Assembly (NCBI GenBank): GCA_963674835.2
Contig: CAXXKC010000003.1
Location: forward strand, 2,604,001-2,668,000
DNA from: G963674835 sp963674835
GTDB lineage: Bacteria; Planctomycetota; Planctomycetia; Pirellulales; Thermoguttaceae
Direction: 5' to 3'
DNA: 64,000 nt
Each line of letters starts with the position of its first letter. Position 1 is the stretch's first letter. The notes under the pieces are model-generated. The model had not been told where the DNA came from and ran no database searches. It worked only from the letters and a program-made list of their open reading frames with translations. Both the position numbers and the translations under genes were made by a program. This document shows positions 34,818 to 43,027 of this stretch, in pieces.

Positions 34818-35647
34818 GCCAAAGCAGCCTGAAGATCGTCGATCTGCATGTTAGCGTAGAAGACAAACCAATCCTCAAGGGAGTGTTTCTGGAGATCCGT
34901 CGCGGCGAGGTACACGCCTTGATGGGCCCGAACGGGTCGGGCAAGAGCACGCTTGGCCTGGCGATCATGGGCCATCCCGGTTACCAGGTGACGCGAGGAC
35001 AAGTTCTACTGGACGACGTCGACTTGCTGGAGTTGGACCCGCACGAGCGCGCTCGCATGGGTGTCTTCATGGCCTTCCAGCGTCCTGTGGCGATTCCCGG
35101 CGTGAAGATGGCCGACTTTCTGCGCCACGCGGCCACAAACGTTCGCAACCCGCAGCGCAAAGAAGGCGAAGAGTTGATTCCGATGCGGCAGTTTCGCCAG
35201 GAGCTTCGCGACAAGATGCACCAGCTTCGCATGGACCCGGAGTTCGCCCGGCGCTATGTGAACGACGGCTTCTCCGGCGGCGAGATGAAGCGGGCAGAAA
35301 TCCTCCAGATGGCGATCCTGAGGCCGCGTTTCGCCATTCTCGACGAGACCGACAGCGGCTTGGACGTGGATGCAGTACGGTTGGCCAGCCATAGCATCGC
35401 CGAGATCGGTGGAAGGGAAATGGGCATTCTCATCATCACACACCACGAACAATTGCTGGAACACAACCGGCCCGACTACACACACGTCATCCTTGGCGGC
35501 CGCATTGTGCAGACGGGCGGTCCCGAGTTGGCGGCCGAACTCCACAAGCAGGGTTACGATCGAATCCGCGCTACGTTTCCGGAAGCGGCCGCCGAAGAAC
35601 GCATCATGGAAGCCAATTTGGAACGGACTGCGCTGAGCGAAGCCTAG
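34814..35647 (+). CDS. sufC: Fe-S cluster assembly ATPase SufC
   Basis: Soluble ABC-type ATPase, 277 aa, which energises the SufBCD scaffold. Motifs are Walker A GPNGSGKST at 38-46, Q-loop FMAFQRPVAIPGV, signature DGFSGGEMKRAEI, Walker B RFAILDETDSGLD and switch His in IITHHEQLL. The long loop after the Q-loop and the ETDSGLD form are typical of SufC. The ATG overlaps the nuoB stop. Frame stays open upstream, but those codons are out-of-frame reading of nuoB. SufB and SufD follow on the same strand. Confidence 0.97.
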   Translation: MSQSSLKIVDLHVSVEDKPILKGVFLEIRRGEVHALMGPNGSGKSTLGLAIMGHPGYQVTRGQVLLDDVDLLELDPHERARMGVFMAFQRPVAIPGVKMADFLRHAATNVRNPQRKEGEELIPMRQFRQELRDKMHQLRMDPEFARRYVNDGFSGGEMKRAEILQMAILRPRFAILDETDSGLDVDAVRLASHSIAEIGGREMGILIITHHEQLLEHNRPDYTHVILGGRIVQTGGPELAAELHKQGYDRIRATFPEAAAEERIMEANLERTALSEA

Positions 35648-35759
35648 CGAAGCGCGCTTGTGACTCTTGCCCCGCAGACTCTCCCCGAGCGTGGGGACGA
35701 GCGAACCCTGCGGCAAGACTTGCCAACCATCCTCTTGGTAGAGGGGTTTCGGATAACTC

Positions 35760-37178
35760 ATGGCTCTTGACTTGACTCGACCGTCGCCGGCGGCTGAACC
35801 GATCGGCGAAATCAACAAGTACGATTTTCGCAATGAGGAACACTACGTCTACCGCACGCGGAAAGGGCTCGACGAGCGCGTCGTTGCGGAGATTTCGGAA
35901 ATCAAAGGCGAACCGGCATGGATGCGCCAGTTCCGGCTGGATAGCCTGAAGATCTTCCAGTCCAAGCCGGTTCCACATTGGGGCGGCAACATCGACATCA
36001 ATTTCCAGGACGTCTACTACTACATACGTCCCACCGACCGGCAGGAAAAGAACTGGGACGACGTACCGGAAGACATCAAGCGGACGTTCGACAAGCTCGG
36101 TATTCCGGAGGCAGAGAAGAAGTACCTGGCCGGCGTAAAGGCCCAATACGAGAGCGAAGTCGTCTACGGGTCGCTCCGCGAGGAACTCACCGAGCGTGGC
36201 GTGATCTTCACTGATACGGATTCCGCGGTCCGCGAGCATCCCGACCTGGTGCGCGAGTACTTCAGCACGATCATCCCACCGAGTGATAACAAGTTCGCCG
36301 CGTTGAATTCAGCCGTGTGGTCCGGCGGGTCGTTCATCTACGTACCGCCCGGCGTGCATATCGAGTTTCCCTTGCAGGCCTACTTCCGCATCAACGCGGC
36401 CAACATGGGCCAGTTCGAGCGAACGTTGATCATCGTCGACGAGGGCGCAAGCTGCCACTATGTCGAGGGCTGCACCGCTCCCATGTACAGCACGGAGAGC
36501 CTCCATTCGGCGGTCGTGGAGGTGATCGCCAAGCGCGGCGCGCGCGTCCGCTACACGACCATCCAGAACTGGGCCAACAACATCTACAACCTCGTGACCA
36601 AGAGGGCCGTTGCGTACGGCGATTCCCTGGTGGAATGGGTCGACGGCAACCTGGGCAGCCGCCTGACCATGAAGTATCCGGCGGTCTATATGAAAGAACC
36701 GGGCGCACGGGCCGAGATTCTTTCGGTGGCTTTCGCTTCCGCAGGTCAGCACCAGGACGCCGGGGCCAAGGTGGTCCACTGCGCTCCCCACACGGCCAGC
36801 CGGATCATCTCCAAGTCGATTTCCAAGAGCGGCGGTCGCGCGAGCTATCGCGGGTTGGTGAAGGTCGAGCGCGGCGCGAAGAAATCGAAATCGAACGTCG
36901 TTTGCGACGCCTTGATTCTCGACCCGCAGAGCCGTAGCGACACGTATCCGTATATCGAATTGGAAGAGCAAGACGTGACCGTCGGCCACGAGGCCAGCGT
37001 GTCGCGCATCGGTGAAGAGCAGCTCTTCTATGTGATGAGTCGCGGGCTGACCGAGGCCGAAGCCAGCACGATGATCGTGGCCGGTTTCATCGAGCCGCTA
37101 GTCAAGGAGCTACCCATGGAATATGCGGTGGAAATGAACCGGCTGATCCAACTCCAGATGGAGGGGACGGTAGGGTGA
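35760..37178 (+). CDS. sufB: Fe-S cluster assembly scaffold SufB
   Basis: Core scaffold subunit of 472 aa on which clusters are built. Typical features are the N-terminal YDFRNEEHYVYRTRKGL, the beta-helix region with AVWSGGSFIYVPPGVHIEFP, the EGCTAPMYSTESLHSAVVEV segment, IQNWANNIYNLVTKRA, and the C-terminal VGHEASVSRIGEEQLFYVMS and RGLTEAEASTMIVAGFIEP. Length equals that of the family. It lies 112 bases after sufC, a gap with no visible gene, and precedes sufD. It should form SufBC2D with its neighbours. Confidence 0.97.
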   Translation: MALDLTRPSPAAEPIGEINKYDFRNEEHYVYRTRKGLDERVVAEISEIKGEPAWMRQFRLDSLKIFQSKPVPHWGGNIDINFQDVYYYIRPTDRQEKNWDDVPEDIKRTFDKLGIPEAEKKYLAGVKAQYESEVVYGSLREELTERGVIFTDTDSAVREHPDLVREYFSTIIPPSDNKFAALNSAVWSGGSFIYVPPGVHIEFPLQAYFRINAANMGQFERTLIIVDEGASCHYVEGCTAPMYSTESLHSAVVEVIAKRGARVRYTTIQNWANNIYNLVTKRAVAYGDSLVEWVDGNLGSRLTMKYPAVYMKEPGARAEILSVAFASAGQHQDAGAKVVHCAPHTASRIISKSISKSGGRASYRGLVKVERGAKKSKSNVVCDALILDPQSRSDTYPYIELEEQDVTVGHEASVSRIGEEQLFYVMSRGLTEAEASTMIVAGFIEPLVKELPMEYAVEMNRLIQLQMEGTVG

Positions 37179-37262
37179 ATTCGAAGGTTGCGGTTCGGGA
37201 AGCAGCCGTTGAGGATGGTGCAGATCAGGTTCCTTGCATTGCTCTCGTGCGTCACACATTGC

Positions 37263-37330
37263 TTCCCGGCTTCCGGCACTCAGCGTCTGCTTCCTGTTCC
37301 CGGCTTCCCATTTCTCAGACTCTGCTTCTG
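37263..37330 (+). repeat. Imperfect 34-bp tandem duplication between sufB and sufD
   Basis: Two adjacent copies begin with the same TTCCCGGCTTCC, and share CTCAG and TCTGCTTC-TG further on. On the minus strand the unit is purine-rich (GGAAGCCGGGAA). Together with a third partial copy of CTTCCCGGCTTCC this fills most of the 160-base sufB-sufD gap. The role is unknown. Confidence 0.6.
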
Positions 37331-37338
37331 TACCTGCA

Positions 37339-38652
37339 ATGAGCACTGCACCGACACTGCAACTCGGATTCACTCAAGAAACCTTCCAGGCCTTTCTCGA
37401 CGCGCGCCGTGAGCCGGCGTGGCTGGTCGATCGGCGTCGTGAGGCATGGCAGCACTTCGCAAATACGCCCATGCCCGATACAAGCCAGGAAGAATGGCGC
37501 CGCACTGACATTCGGATGCTGCGGCTGGATCGCTTCGGGCTGCCGGCCGTGGCCTCCGAGGAAACGGTACCGCCTCGGTCGGTCTTAGCCGAGGGACTCG
37601 AACTTGGCGGCCGCACGGTCACACTTGACGGGCGCGATCTGCACACGCAGTTGGAGCCGGAGTGGTCCAAGCGGGGAGTACTGTTTGACAGCTTGGACCG
37701 ACTGGCGGTCGAGCGCGAAGAGGTGGTGCGTCCCAGGCTGACCCAGGCCGTCGATCCGCTCTACGACAAGTTTTCCGCCTTGCATGCGGCGTGTTGGTCG
37801 GGCGGAACACTGCTCTATGTGCCTCGCAACGTCGTGGTACAACAGCCGCTGCATATGCTTTCGTGCCTGTCGCCCGGTGCTACGGATCTGGGCCACGCCC
37901 TGATTGTCCTCGAAGAAGGAGCCGAGGCCACCTTGTTGGCCGAAACCGCCAGCAGCGATCCTGAGGCATCCGGACTGCATGCCGGAGCCGTGGAGATCTT
38001 CGTCGGCCCGGGTGCGAAACTCCGATACGTGAACTTGCAGAATTGGGGCTCGGGCGTGTGGCACGTCGCGCATCAGAAGGCGATCGTGGAGCGGAGCGCC
38101 CAGCTTCAGTGGACGATCGGCGCCCTGGGCAGTCGCCTTGCCAAGGTCAATCAGCATGTCGCCCTGGTCGGGCCCAGTGCAGGCGCGGAGGTGAACGGGG
38201 TGATGTTCACCCAGGGAAGGCAACATCTGTCCTACCACACGCTTCAGCATCATGCGGCACCCAATTGCCACAGCGATTTGCTGTACAAAGGAGCGCTGCA
38301 GGACAAGTCGCACCTGGTCTGGCGGGGCATGATCCGCGTGGACAAGGATGCCGTGAAGACCGACGCCTATCAGCGCGACGACAACCTGATACTCACCGAC
38401 ACGGCGCGGGTCGATTCGATTCCCGGCCTGGAAATACTGGCGGATGATGTCCGGTGCTCGCACGGTGCCACGGCAGGCCGCGTCGACGACGAGCAGGTCT
38501 TCTACGCCCGCAGCCGCGGCCTGACCCGCAAGGAAGCCATCCGCATGATCGTTGCCGGTTTCTTCCAACAGGTTTTCGACCGTATATCGATTCCCAGTGT
38601 GCGCGAGGTGCTCGGGGGAGCCATTGGCCGGAGGGTGCGCGAATATGAGTGA
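37339..38652 (+). CDS. sufD: Fe-S cluster assembly protein SufD
   Basis: SufB paralogue of 437 aa in the SufBC2D complex. The N-terminal helical part has FQAFLDARREPAWLVDRRRE and DTSQEEWRRTDIRMLRLDRF. The beta-helix core includes ALHAACWSGGTLLYVPRNVV and YVNLQNWGSGVWHVAHQKA. The C-terminal VRCSHGATAGRVDDEQVFYA and RGLTRKEAIRMIVAGFFQQV hold the His/Cys region where SufB and SufD meet. The start ATG is the first before the conserved N-terminus; upstream sequence is the repeat-rich gap. Its last codons overlap the Rieske gene by 8 bases. Confidence 0.95.
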   Translation: MSTAPTLQLGFTQETFQAFLDARREPAWLVDRRREAWQHFANTPMPDTSQEEWRRTDIRMLRLDRFGLPAVASEETVPPRSVLAEGLELGGRTVTLDGRDLHTQLEPEWSKRGVLFDSLDRLAVEREEVVRPRLTQAVDPLYDKFSALHAACWSGGTLLYVPRNVVVQQPLHMLSCLSPGATDLGHALIVLEEGAEATLLAETASSDPEASGLHAGAVEIFVGPGAKLRYVNLQNWGSGVWHVAHQKAIVERSAQLQWTIGALGSRLAKVNQHVALVGPSAGAEVNGVMFTQGRQHLSYHTLQHHAAPNCHSDLLYKGALQDKSHLVWRGMIRVDKDAVKTDAYQRDDNLILTDTARVDSIPGLEILADDVRCSHGATAGRVDDEQVFYARSRGLTRKEAIRMIVAGFFQQVFDRISIPSVREVLGGAIGRRVREYE

Positions 38653-38971
38653 GACGACACAGTTCGTACCAGTGTGCAAAATCGCCGACCTGCCCGAGCA
38701 CGGCAAGAAGGTTGTCGAGGTCAATGACCGGTTGGTGGCGCTGTTCCGCGTGTCGGGAACGTTCTGGGCGTTGGACGACGTGTGCACGCACGACGGCGGG
38801 CCGCTTGCCGATGGAGAGTTGGTGAATCACACGATCGTTTGTCCTCGCCATGGTGCCAGGTTCGACATCCGCACGGGCAAGGTCCTGACGATGCCGGCAA
38901 CGCGCGACACGGTCGCCCACGAAGTCAAGGTCGTCGGTGACGACGTGCTCGTTCGCCTCAACGATCAGTGA
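38645..38971 (+). CDS. Rieske-type [2Fe-2S] ferredoxin in the SUF operon
   Basis: A 108-aa single-domain Rieske protein. Cluster ligands are Cys47 and His49 (DVCTHDGGPLADGEL) and Cys66 and His69 (IVCPRHGARFDIRTGK), a normal C-x-H-x16-C-x2-H arrangement. Such small Rieske ferredoxins carry electrons, and some suf operons include one, possibly to supply electrons for cluster assembly. No oxygenase gene is near, so an oxygenase partner is unlikely. The start overlaps the sufD stop by 8 bases, so the two are coupled. Confidence 0.93.
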   Translation: MSETTQFVPVCKIADLPEHGKKVVEVNDRLVALFRVSGTFWALDDVCTHDGGPLADGELVNHTIVCPRHGARFDIRTGKVLTMPATRDTVAHEVKVVGDDVLVRLNDQ

Positions 38972-39002
38972 CGTCCGCTTCACTCAACCAAGCGCCAGAT
39001 TC

Positions 39003-39317
39003 ATGTCCCTCTCTGAAGACGCCGTCTACGCCGCCTTGCGACAGGTTCACGACCCAGAGCTCTACATCAACGTGGTCGACCTGGGGCTGATCTACGAGGT
39101 GGCCCTTACATCGGCGGGCAACAAGGTCGACGTGCACGTGAAGATGACCATGACCAGCCCTGCATGCCCCGCCGGCCCACAATTGGTGCGCGAAGTCAAG
39201 GACGTGCTGGAGGGTTTCAGCGAGATCGGCCAGGCAACGGTGCAGGTCGTTCTCAGTCCGCCTTGGACGCCCGACCGCATGACCGACGAAGCCCGCGATG
39301 AGCTGGGCATGTACTGA
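39003..39317 (+). CDS. SufT/MIP18-family (DUF59) iron-sulfur assembly factor
   Basis: A 104-aa DUF59 protein. The N-terminal motif DPELYINVVDLGLIYEV, the MTMTSPACPAGPQLV segment with reactive Cys55, and PPWTPDRMTDEARDEL are standard. Relatives (SufT, PaaD, MIP18) help mature iron-sulfur proteins. It is the last gene of the SUF operon, 31 bases after the Rieske gene, and an intrinsic terminator follows 160 bases downstream. I avoid a definite symbol, since SufT and other DUF59 members are hard to separate by eye. Confidence 0.9.
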   Translation: MSLSEDAVYAALRQVHDPELYINVVDLGLIYEVALTSAGNKVDVHVKMTMTSPACPAGPQLVREVKDVLEGFSEIGQATVQVVLSPPWTPDRMTDEARDELGMY

Positions 39318-39478
39318 ACGCCATCGCTGACCGACAACCTCTTCTCGGGAAAGACGGGTACGCTGTCTGGCCAACAGTTGTGGCCCTGGGCTCACCAACC
39401 GCCCCAGCCCAGACGTGACAACTCGAGGCGTCCGAGCCCAATTGCAGAATCCCGCGGGCCTTATTCCCCACCCCCATC

Positions 39479-39500
39479 GGCCGGTCGGTTCCGGCCTTTT
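39479..39500 (+). terminator. Intrinsic terminator of the SUF operon
   Basis: The stem GGCCGG pairs with CCGGCC around the loop TCGGTT and is followed directly by TTTT. Position and orientation fit the end of the sufR-to-DUF59 transcript. Confidence 0.75.
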
Positions 39501-39617
39501 GGTGCTCCCCAGGCATACCGAACTACCTTACCCGGCAACTGTTTGAGGCTGTAATGCTGGGTGCTTTGCGGGATATGCAGTGGCCAGCCGCCATTGCTAA
39601 TTCCACCCTGCGGGTGC

Positions 39618-39669
39618 ATTGACAACTATCTATGGTGCTGGTAGTCATATCAGCGAGCTAGTTGTCAAT
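39618..39669. promoter_or_regulatory. Perfect 11-bp inverted repeat upstream of a secreted protein gene
   Basis: ATTGACAACTA and TAGTTGTCAAT are exact reverse complements with a 30-base centre, ending about 80 bases before the ATG. The left arm contains TTGACA, so it may combine a promoter -35 element with an operator, or form an mRNA hairpin. No T-run follows. Confidence 0.5.
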
Positions 39670-39749
39670 ACATATTTGTCGGGGGGCACTTTTCCCACGT
39701 CTTTTCAGAGCCTCCGTCTGCACATTCTGCCACCTTGAGGAGACTTATC

Positions 39750-40217
39750 ATGCGAAGACTTCTTGGTGTTGGAGGGTTTCTGCTTCCGTTGTTTGTTCAT
39801 GCCGCGTTGCTAACCGGGGCATGTCGTGCACAGGAATTGGCTCAAGCTCCGCCTGCTGGGATTTCCCCGCCGGGCGAAGCGGCCGCCGCCGGCGCCGATT
39901 GGCCCAAGTACGTGCTGTCGGGCAGCCGGGCAAGGTTCCACCTGATCGGCAGCGTTGGAACGGTTCATTACTGGTTGTGGGGCGGCCATTCAGGTTGTTG
40001 TGGAGGCGCGTGGTATCTGGCAAAGCTGCGCCACGTGAACAGCAGTCCGTGGTATCTGTACGTCCAGTCGTACTACACGTCGCCCAGTGGCCACACTCAC
40101 ACAGAGTACTGGGCGATCGCTCGCCATGAGAGCTTCTGCAAACACTACGAGGTCTTTCGATACACTTCGACAGGTTATGAGTCGTTCGGGTATTTCCGGT
40201 TAAGCTGTCCAAAATAG
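39750..40217 (+). CDS. Hypothetical secreted protein, aromatic- and Cys-containing
   Basis: Unrecognised 155-aa exported protein. The signal peptide (MRRLLGVGGFLLPLFVHAAL, ending near CRA) is fixed by GAGGAG seven bases before the ATG. The mature part is rich in Trp, Tyr, His and Ser, with YWLWGGHSGCCGGAWYLAKL, a pair of adjacent Cys, and later ESFCKHYEVF and a terminal RLSCPK. Four Cys in the mature chain may form disulfides. It precedes the Cys-pentapeptide gene by 93 bases on the same strand, so both may be parts of one envelope function. Confidence 0.65.
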   Translation: MRRLLGVGGFLLPLFVHAALLTGACRAQELAQAPPAGISPPGEAAAAGADWPKYVLSGSRARFHLIGSVGTVHYWLWGGHSGCCGGAWYLAKLRHVNSSPWYLYVQSYYTSPSGHTHTEYWAIARHESFCKHYEVFRYTSTGYESFGYFRLSCPK

Positions 40218-40309
40218 CCGCTACTCGGCGGCGACAGTTCCGTTCCCTACGCGAGCTGGTCTTTGAAGACATTCCGAGTGTGACCCGATCTTGTAGAAGG
40301 AGGCCACCC

Positions 40310-41080
40310 ATGCGTTTCCTCATGTCGCTGTTGATCGTCGCAATTCTTGCCGCAGAGGCGGCCGCTTCGGGGCTGTGCGGATTCACGTTCGGACCGATCA
40401 CGTGCAGTCCGCACACATGCGGTCCGATCACCTGTGGCCCAATCACGTGCCGTCCGCACACGTGTACCCCGCATACATGCGGTCCCATCACGTGCAGTCC
40501 GCATACATGTGCTCCACATACGTGTGGTCCGATCACTTGTAGCCCGCATACATGTACCCCGCACACTTGTGGCCCGATCACGTGTACTCCGCACACCTGC
40601 GGTCCCATCACCTGTACTCCAATGACCTCCGCGCCACATGGCCCGATCTTGCAGCCACCCCATCAACCTGTGGCTCCGCAAGAGGGCGTAAGCGCCAACC
40701 AGGCGAAGCAGACGGTGCGGACGGTCGCTCGCGTTCAAGCTCCGAACACGGCTGTGCCGTCGGAAACCGGGGCCGGGAATGTGCGAGCCGTCTCAACGGC
40801 TCAGCGGCCAGCGCCGGAACCACCAAACACGGTATCGCGCGAAGATCGAGGATGGCTTGTGCTTCACGTCGAGAAGTCGGCGGAGATCACGATCAACGAC
40901 AGACCCACTCGATCAATGGGCCCCCGCCGGGTCTACTTCATGAGGATGAGCCCCGGCGATTCCTGCCTAATGCGGATTCATCTCGTGCACGGCAAGACCA
41001 TCATTGATCGGCAAGTCGTTCTCGAAGCAGGAGATACGAAAACAGTCTATCTCCGAGACGAGAAGTTGGCCGCGAAATGA
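40310..41080 (+). CDS. Secreted Cys-Pro-Thr pentapeptide-repeat protein with TIGR03000-like C-terminal domain
   Basis: A 256-aa exported protein. Signal peptide MRFLMSLLIVAILAAEAAAS is preceded by AAGGAGG, a strong ribosome site. Residues 32-106 are fifteen uninterrupted pentapeptides C-x-P-[IHM]-T: CGPIT (six copies), CSPHT (three), CTPHT (three), CRPHT, CAPHT and CTPMT. A Pro-rich spacer of about 75 residues leads to a C-terminal domain (LVLHVEKSAEITINDRPTRS to VLEAGDTKTVYL) resembling planctomycete-specific TIGR03000. Cys every five residues suggests dense disulfide cross-linking or metal binding in the envelope. It is not the standard A(D/N)Lxx pentapeptide family. Confidence 0.82.
   Translation: MRFLMSLLIVAILAAEAAASGLCGFTFGPITCSPHTCGPITCGPITCRPHTCTPHTCGPITCSPHTCAPHTCGPITCSPHTCTPHTCGPITCTPHTCGPITCTPMTSAPHGPILQPPHQPVAPQEGVSANQAKQTVRTVARVQAPNTAVPSETGAGNVRAVSTAQRPAPEPPNTVSREDRGWLVLHVEKSAEITINDRPTRSMGPRRVYFMRMSPGDSCLMRIHLVHGKTIIDRQVVLEAGDTKTVYLRDEKLAAK
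40403..40627 (+). repeat. Fifteen tandem 15-bp units encoding C-x-P-x-T
   Basis: The units are in frame and differ mainly at third positions and at the second and fourth codons (for example TGCGGTCCGATCACG and TGTACCCCGCATACA). Synonymous divergence between copies shows the repeat has been kept by selection on the protein rather than by very recent slippage alone. Confidence 0.9.
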
Positions 41081-41118
41081 GCCGCGCCTGAGGACAACAG
41101 CCGACGAGCACCGTGCCG

Positions 41119-41145
41119 CCAACGCTGGATGAGATTCAGCGTTGG
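41119..41145. terminator. Hairpin between convergent genes, probable bidirectional terminator
   Basis: CCAACGCTG and CAGCGTTGG pair perfectly around a 9-base loop, in the 128-base space between the pentapeptide gene and the DUF1598-like gene. A T-run is absent on both sides, so efficiency is uncertain. Confidence 0.55.
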
Positions 41146-41208
41146 TGCCGCACGTACGCTCGAAACACGGATAGGAGCGAAGGTTGACCCACGCTTCCCA
41201 ACACAGGG

Positions 41209-42606
41209 TCAGTCCCACCACCAGGCCGTAGCGTTCACGGAGGTCATCTTCGTGCGGACCTCGGCGAGCTCCTTGTCCTGGTCCACGCTCTTGATGATAG
41301 CCCACGGATTGATCGACACACCGCCGGCGGCAATCATCCACTTGCGGGTCGCGTGTACCAGACTCGCGTTGGAGTCGACCTGTCGCGGAGCATTCAAGCG
41401 AGCCGTCGGCAACGCCGTGTCGCCGGAAAGGAAGGGCAAATCGCAGTTGATCTTGTCGGTAGCCATCTGCTGAGCGATTAGCGCGGCGACCACGGAGAGA
41501 TCCATACAGTTGCGCAATTGCCCGAAGATGGGATCGGCCAGGGCCAGTTCGTTATATCGCTGGGTCATCAGATCGGCCCACCGCTGGAAAGGCGCGCCGG
41601 CCTTCCCGCCTTGGTGACGCACACCGGCGGAGTCGAGATAGTCGCTCTCGCACATGGCCTTCACCGACCCGCCACGGAGTTGCCAAGCCAAGCCGTCGAC
41701 ATCACGCAACAGCGGCTGATAATTCGGCGTCAGCCACCATCGCGGCAACATGTTTTGCATCCCCATGCCACCACCCCGCATCAGGTCCATGAATCCGGGG
41801 AAGTTGGGAATGGGTGCCGGATCCAACCCCATCGAAATGCGCTTCATACGGTAGTCGGCAGCGACCAGCACCGTGGCAAAATGGCTCGTGTCGGGTACGC
41901 CGGTAACGGCAATGGACTGCGGACCGAGTTGCTGTTCAATTCCGGCCGCCGCCTGTTGCGGGCTCATGCCGCGAAGCGATTTGCTGAAGACTTTCAGCCT
42001 CTGCAGCCCTTCCGGCGTCGGATCGATCGAGCAACTGATAACGCTGCGCGGTGGATCGTCCATTCGGCGCAAAACGACCAGCAGGTCGTCCAGAAGCATC
42101 ACCGGCCAGCCAGTCGTCTGACCGACGACGGCGCCTCGCGGGTTGAGCTTCCATCCCTCTGCAGGTCCAACCAGGACGATGTCGTTCTGTTCCGGATAGA
42201 ACATCACATAGTGAATCTGCTGCAGCCCGGCCAGAAACAGGATGGAATCGGGCAACTGCTGTTTCAGTTCCACAAGCCGGTGAATCTTGTCTTCCAGTCG
42301 CCGCAGCGAGATCTTCCGCATCTTGGATGCAACCGTGAAATCGCCCGGCACCGGGTCCAATGTCAAGCCTCGCAGTGCCGCCAGTCCTCCTTGCTCGTCC
42401 ACGGCCGCTTTCTTGAGCATTCCGCCGGGATCGATGGATACTCCCCCGACGGCACCGTTGACGAAGTTCGTGCTCGTGTTGGTCGTGGAACCGGTGCTAT
42501 TCTGGGCCTGAACAACGGCTTGACTTGCCAGAAGCAGAGCCGCCACAAGCACCAAAAGACCGGTTCGCCGCATGACCCGGGCGGTGGTAGGGCGCGAAGC
42601 ACACAT
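41209..42606 (-). CDS. Secreted DUF1598-like protein
   Basis: A 465-aa exported protein of a family I associate with planctomycetes (DUF1598). A signal peptide (MRRTGLLVLVAALLLASQAV) is followed by TNFVNGAVGGVSIDPGGML, RKISLRRLEDKIHRLVELKQ, GLQQIHYVMFYPEQNDIVLV, GPAEGWKLNPRGAVVGQTTG and YQPLLRDVDGLAWQLRGG. The motif GGVSI-[DN]-P occurs near both ends (VGGVSIDPGG and AGGVSINPWA). AGGAGA eight bases before the ATG supports the start. Function is unknown. It is divergent from the sigma54 regulator gene and convergent with the pentapeptide gene. Confidence 0.8.
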   Translation of the reverse strand: MCASRPTTARVMRRTGLLVLVAALLLASQAVVQAQNSTGSTTNTSTNFVNGAVGGVSIDPGGMLKKAAVDEQGGLAALRGLTLDPVPGDFTVASKMRKISLRRLEDKIHRLVELKQQLPDSILFLAGLQQIHYVMFYPEQNDIVLVGPAEGWKLNPRGAVVGQTTGWPVMLLDDLLVVLRRMDDPPRSVISCSIDPTPEGLQRLKVFSKSLRGMSPQQAAAGIEQQLGPQSIAVTGVPDTSHFATVLVAADYRMKRISMGLDPAPIPNFPGFMDLMRGGGMGMQNMLPRWWLTPNYQPLLRDVDGLAWQLRGGSVKAMCESDYLDSAGVRHQGGKAGAPFQRWADLMTQRYNELALADPIFGQLRNCMDLSVVAALIAQQMATDKINCDLPFLSGDTALPTARLNAPRQVDSNASLVHATRKWMIAAGGVSINPWAIIKSVDQDKELAEVRTKMTSVNATAWWWD

Positions 42607-43027
42607 GACGATGTCTCCTGAGTAGATCAAAGGGCCGGAAGAGCCGTCCCCTGTTGAACGCTTTCTCGACCAGGCCGCCCTGGCTGCGCAGACCGGGACC
42701 GCCAAAGCGGCTTACCGCGTCATTACTATGGAAAGGGTAGTCTGGGGGAAAAGGTTTGGCAAGGAAAATCCCGTGCCTCCTCTTGAGGAGGGTTGCCTAT
42801 CACCCGAACAGCCGCCAAGGGGAATCGTCGGCCCGTCTGATGATCCGGGCGTGAGGTGTAGTTGGGTTTCACCGGCCCCTCTTTGGAAGGAAAAAACGGA
42901 CTGTCCTTCTTGCCTAAACCCCGGCCTGCCGAGTAATTTGAAGGGGGTGTTGCCTTGTCGCGCGCAGCCGCCAGCCCTGCCCCCAGGGTCGGCGGAGTTC
43001 TTCCATCTCACGATTCACGGGGTCATT
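42607..43027. other. Divergent region upstream of the sigma54 regulator
   Basis: About 420 bases. The regulator's frame is open through most of it, but the sequence (Pro/Cys-rich) is unlike any domain, so I treat it as non-coding. It contains a 16-base palindrome at 42776-42791 (CCTCCTCTTGAGGAGG) and a looser GAAGGA/TCCTTC dyad near 42886-42909, possible operators. Confidence 0.5.
42776..42791. promoter_or_regulatory. 16-bp perfect palindrome upstream of the sigma54 regulator
   Basis: CCTCCTC and GAGGAGG flank TT. It could be a dimer-binding operator for autoregulation; a chance purine-pyrimidine dyad cannot be excluded. Confidence 0.35.

Larger units (their letters stand above)
39318..39749. 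other. Intergenic region after the SUF operon
   Basis: About 430 bases without a gene. It contains the SUF terminator and, further on, a long perfect inverted repeat just upstream of the secreted protein gene (both listed separately). Confidence 0.6.

Noticed and set aside
40403..40627. CRISPR-like regular repeat
   Set aside because: Units are 15 bases, contiguous without spacers, in frame, and encode pentapeptides; not a CRISPR array.
42728..43027. N-terminal extension of the sigma54 regulator from an upstream ATG
   Set aside because: The 100 extra residues are Pro/Cys-rich without domain character and would precede an FHA domain that normally lies at the N-terminus; kept only as an alternative start.
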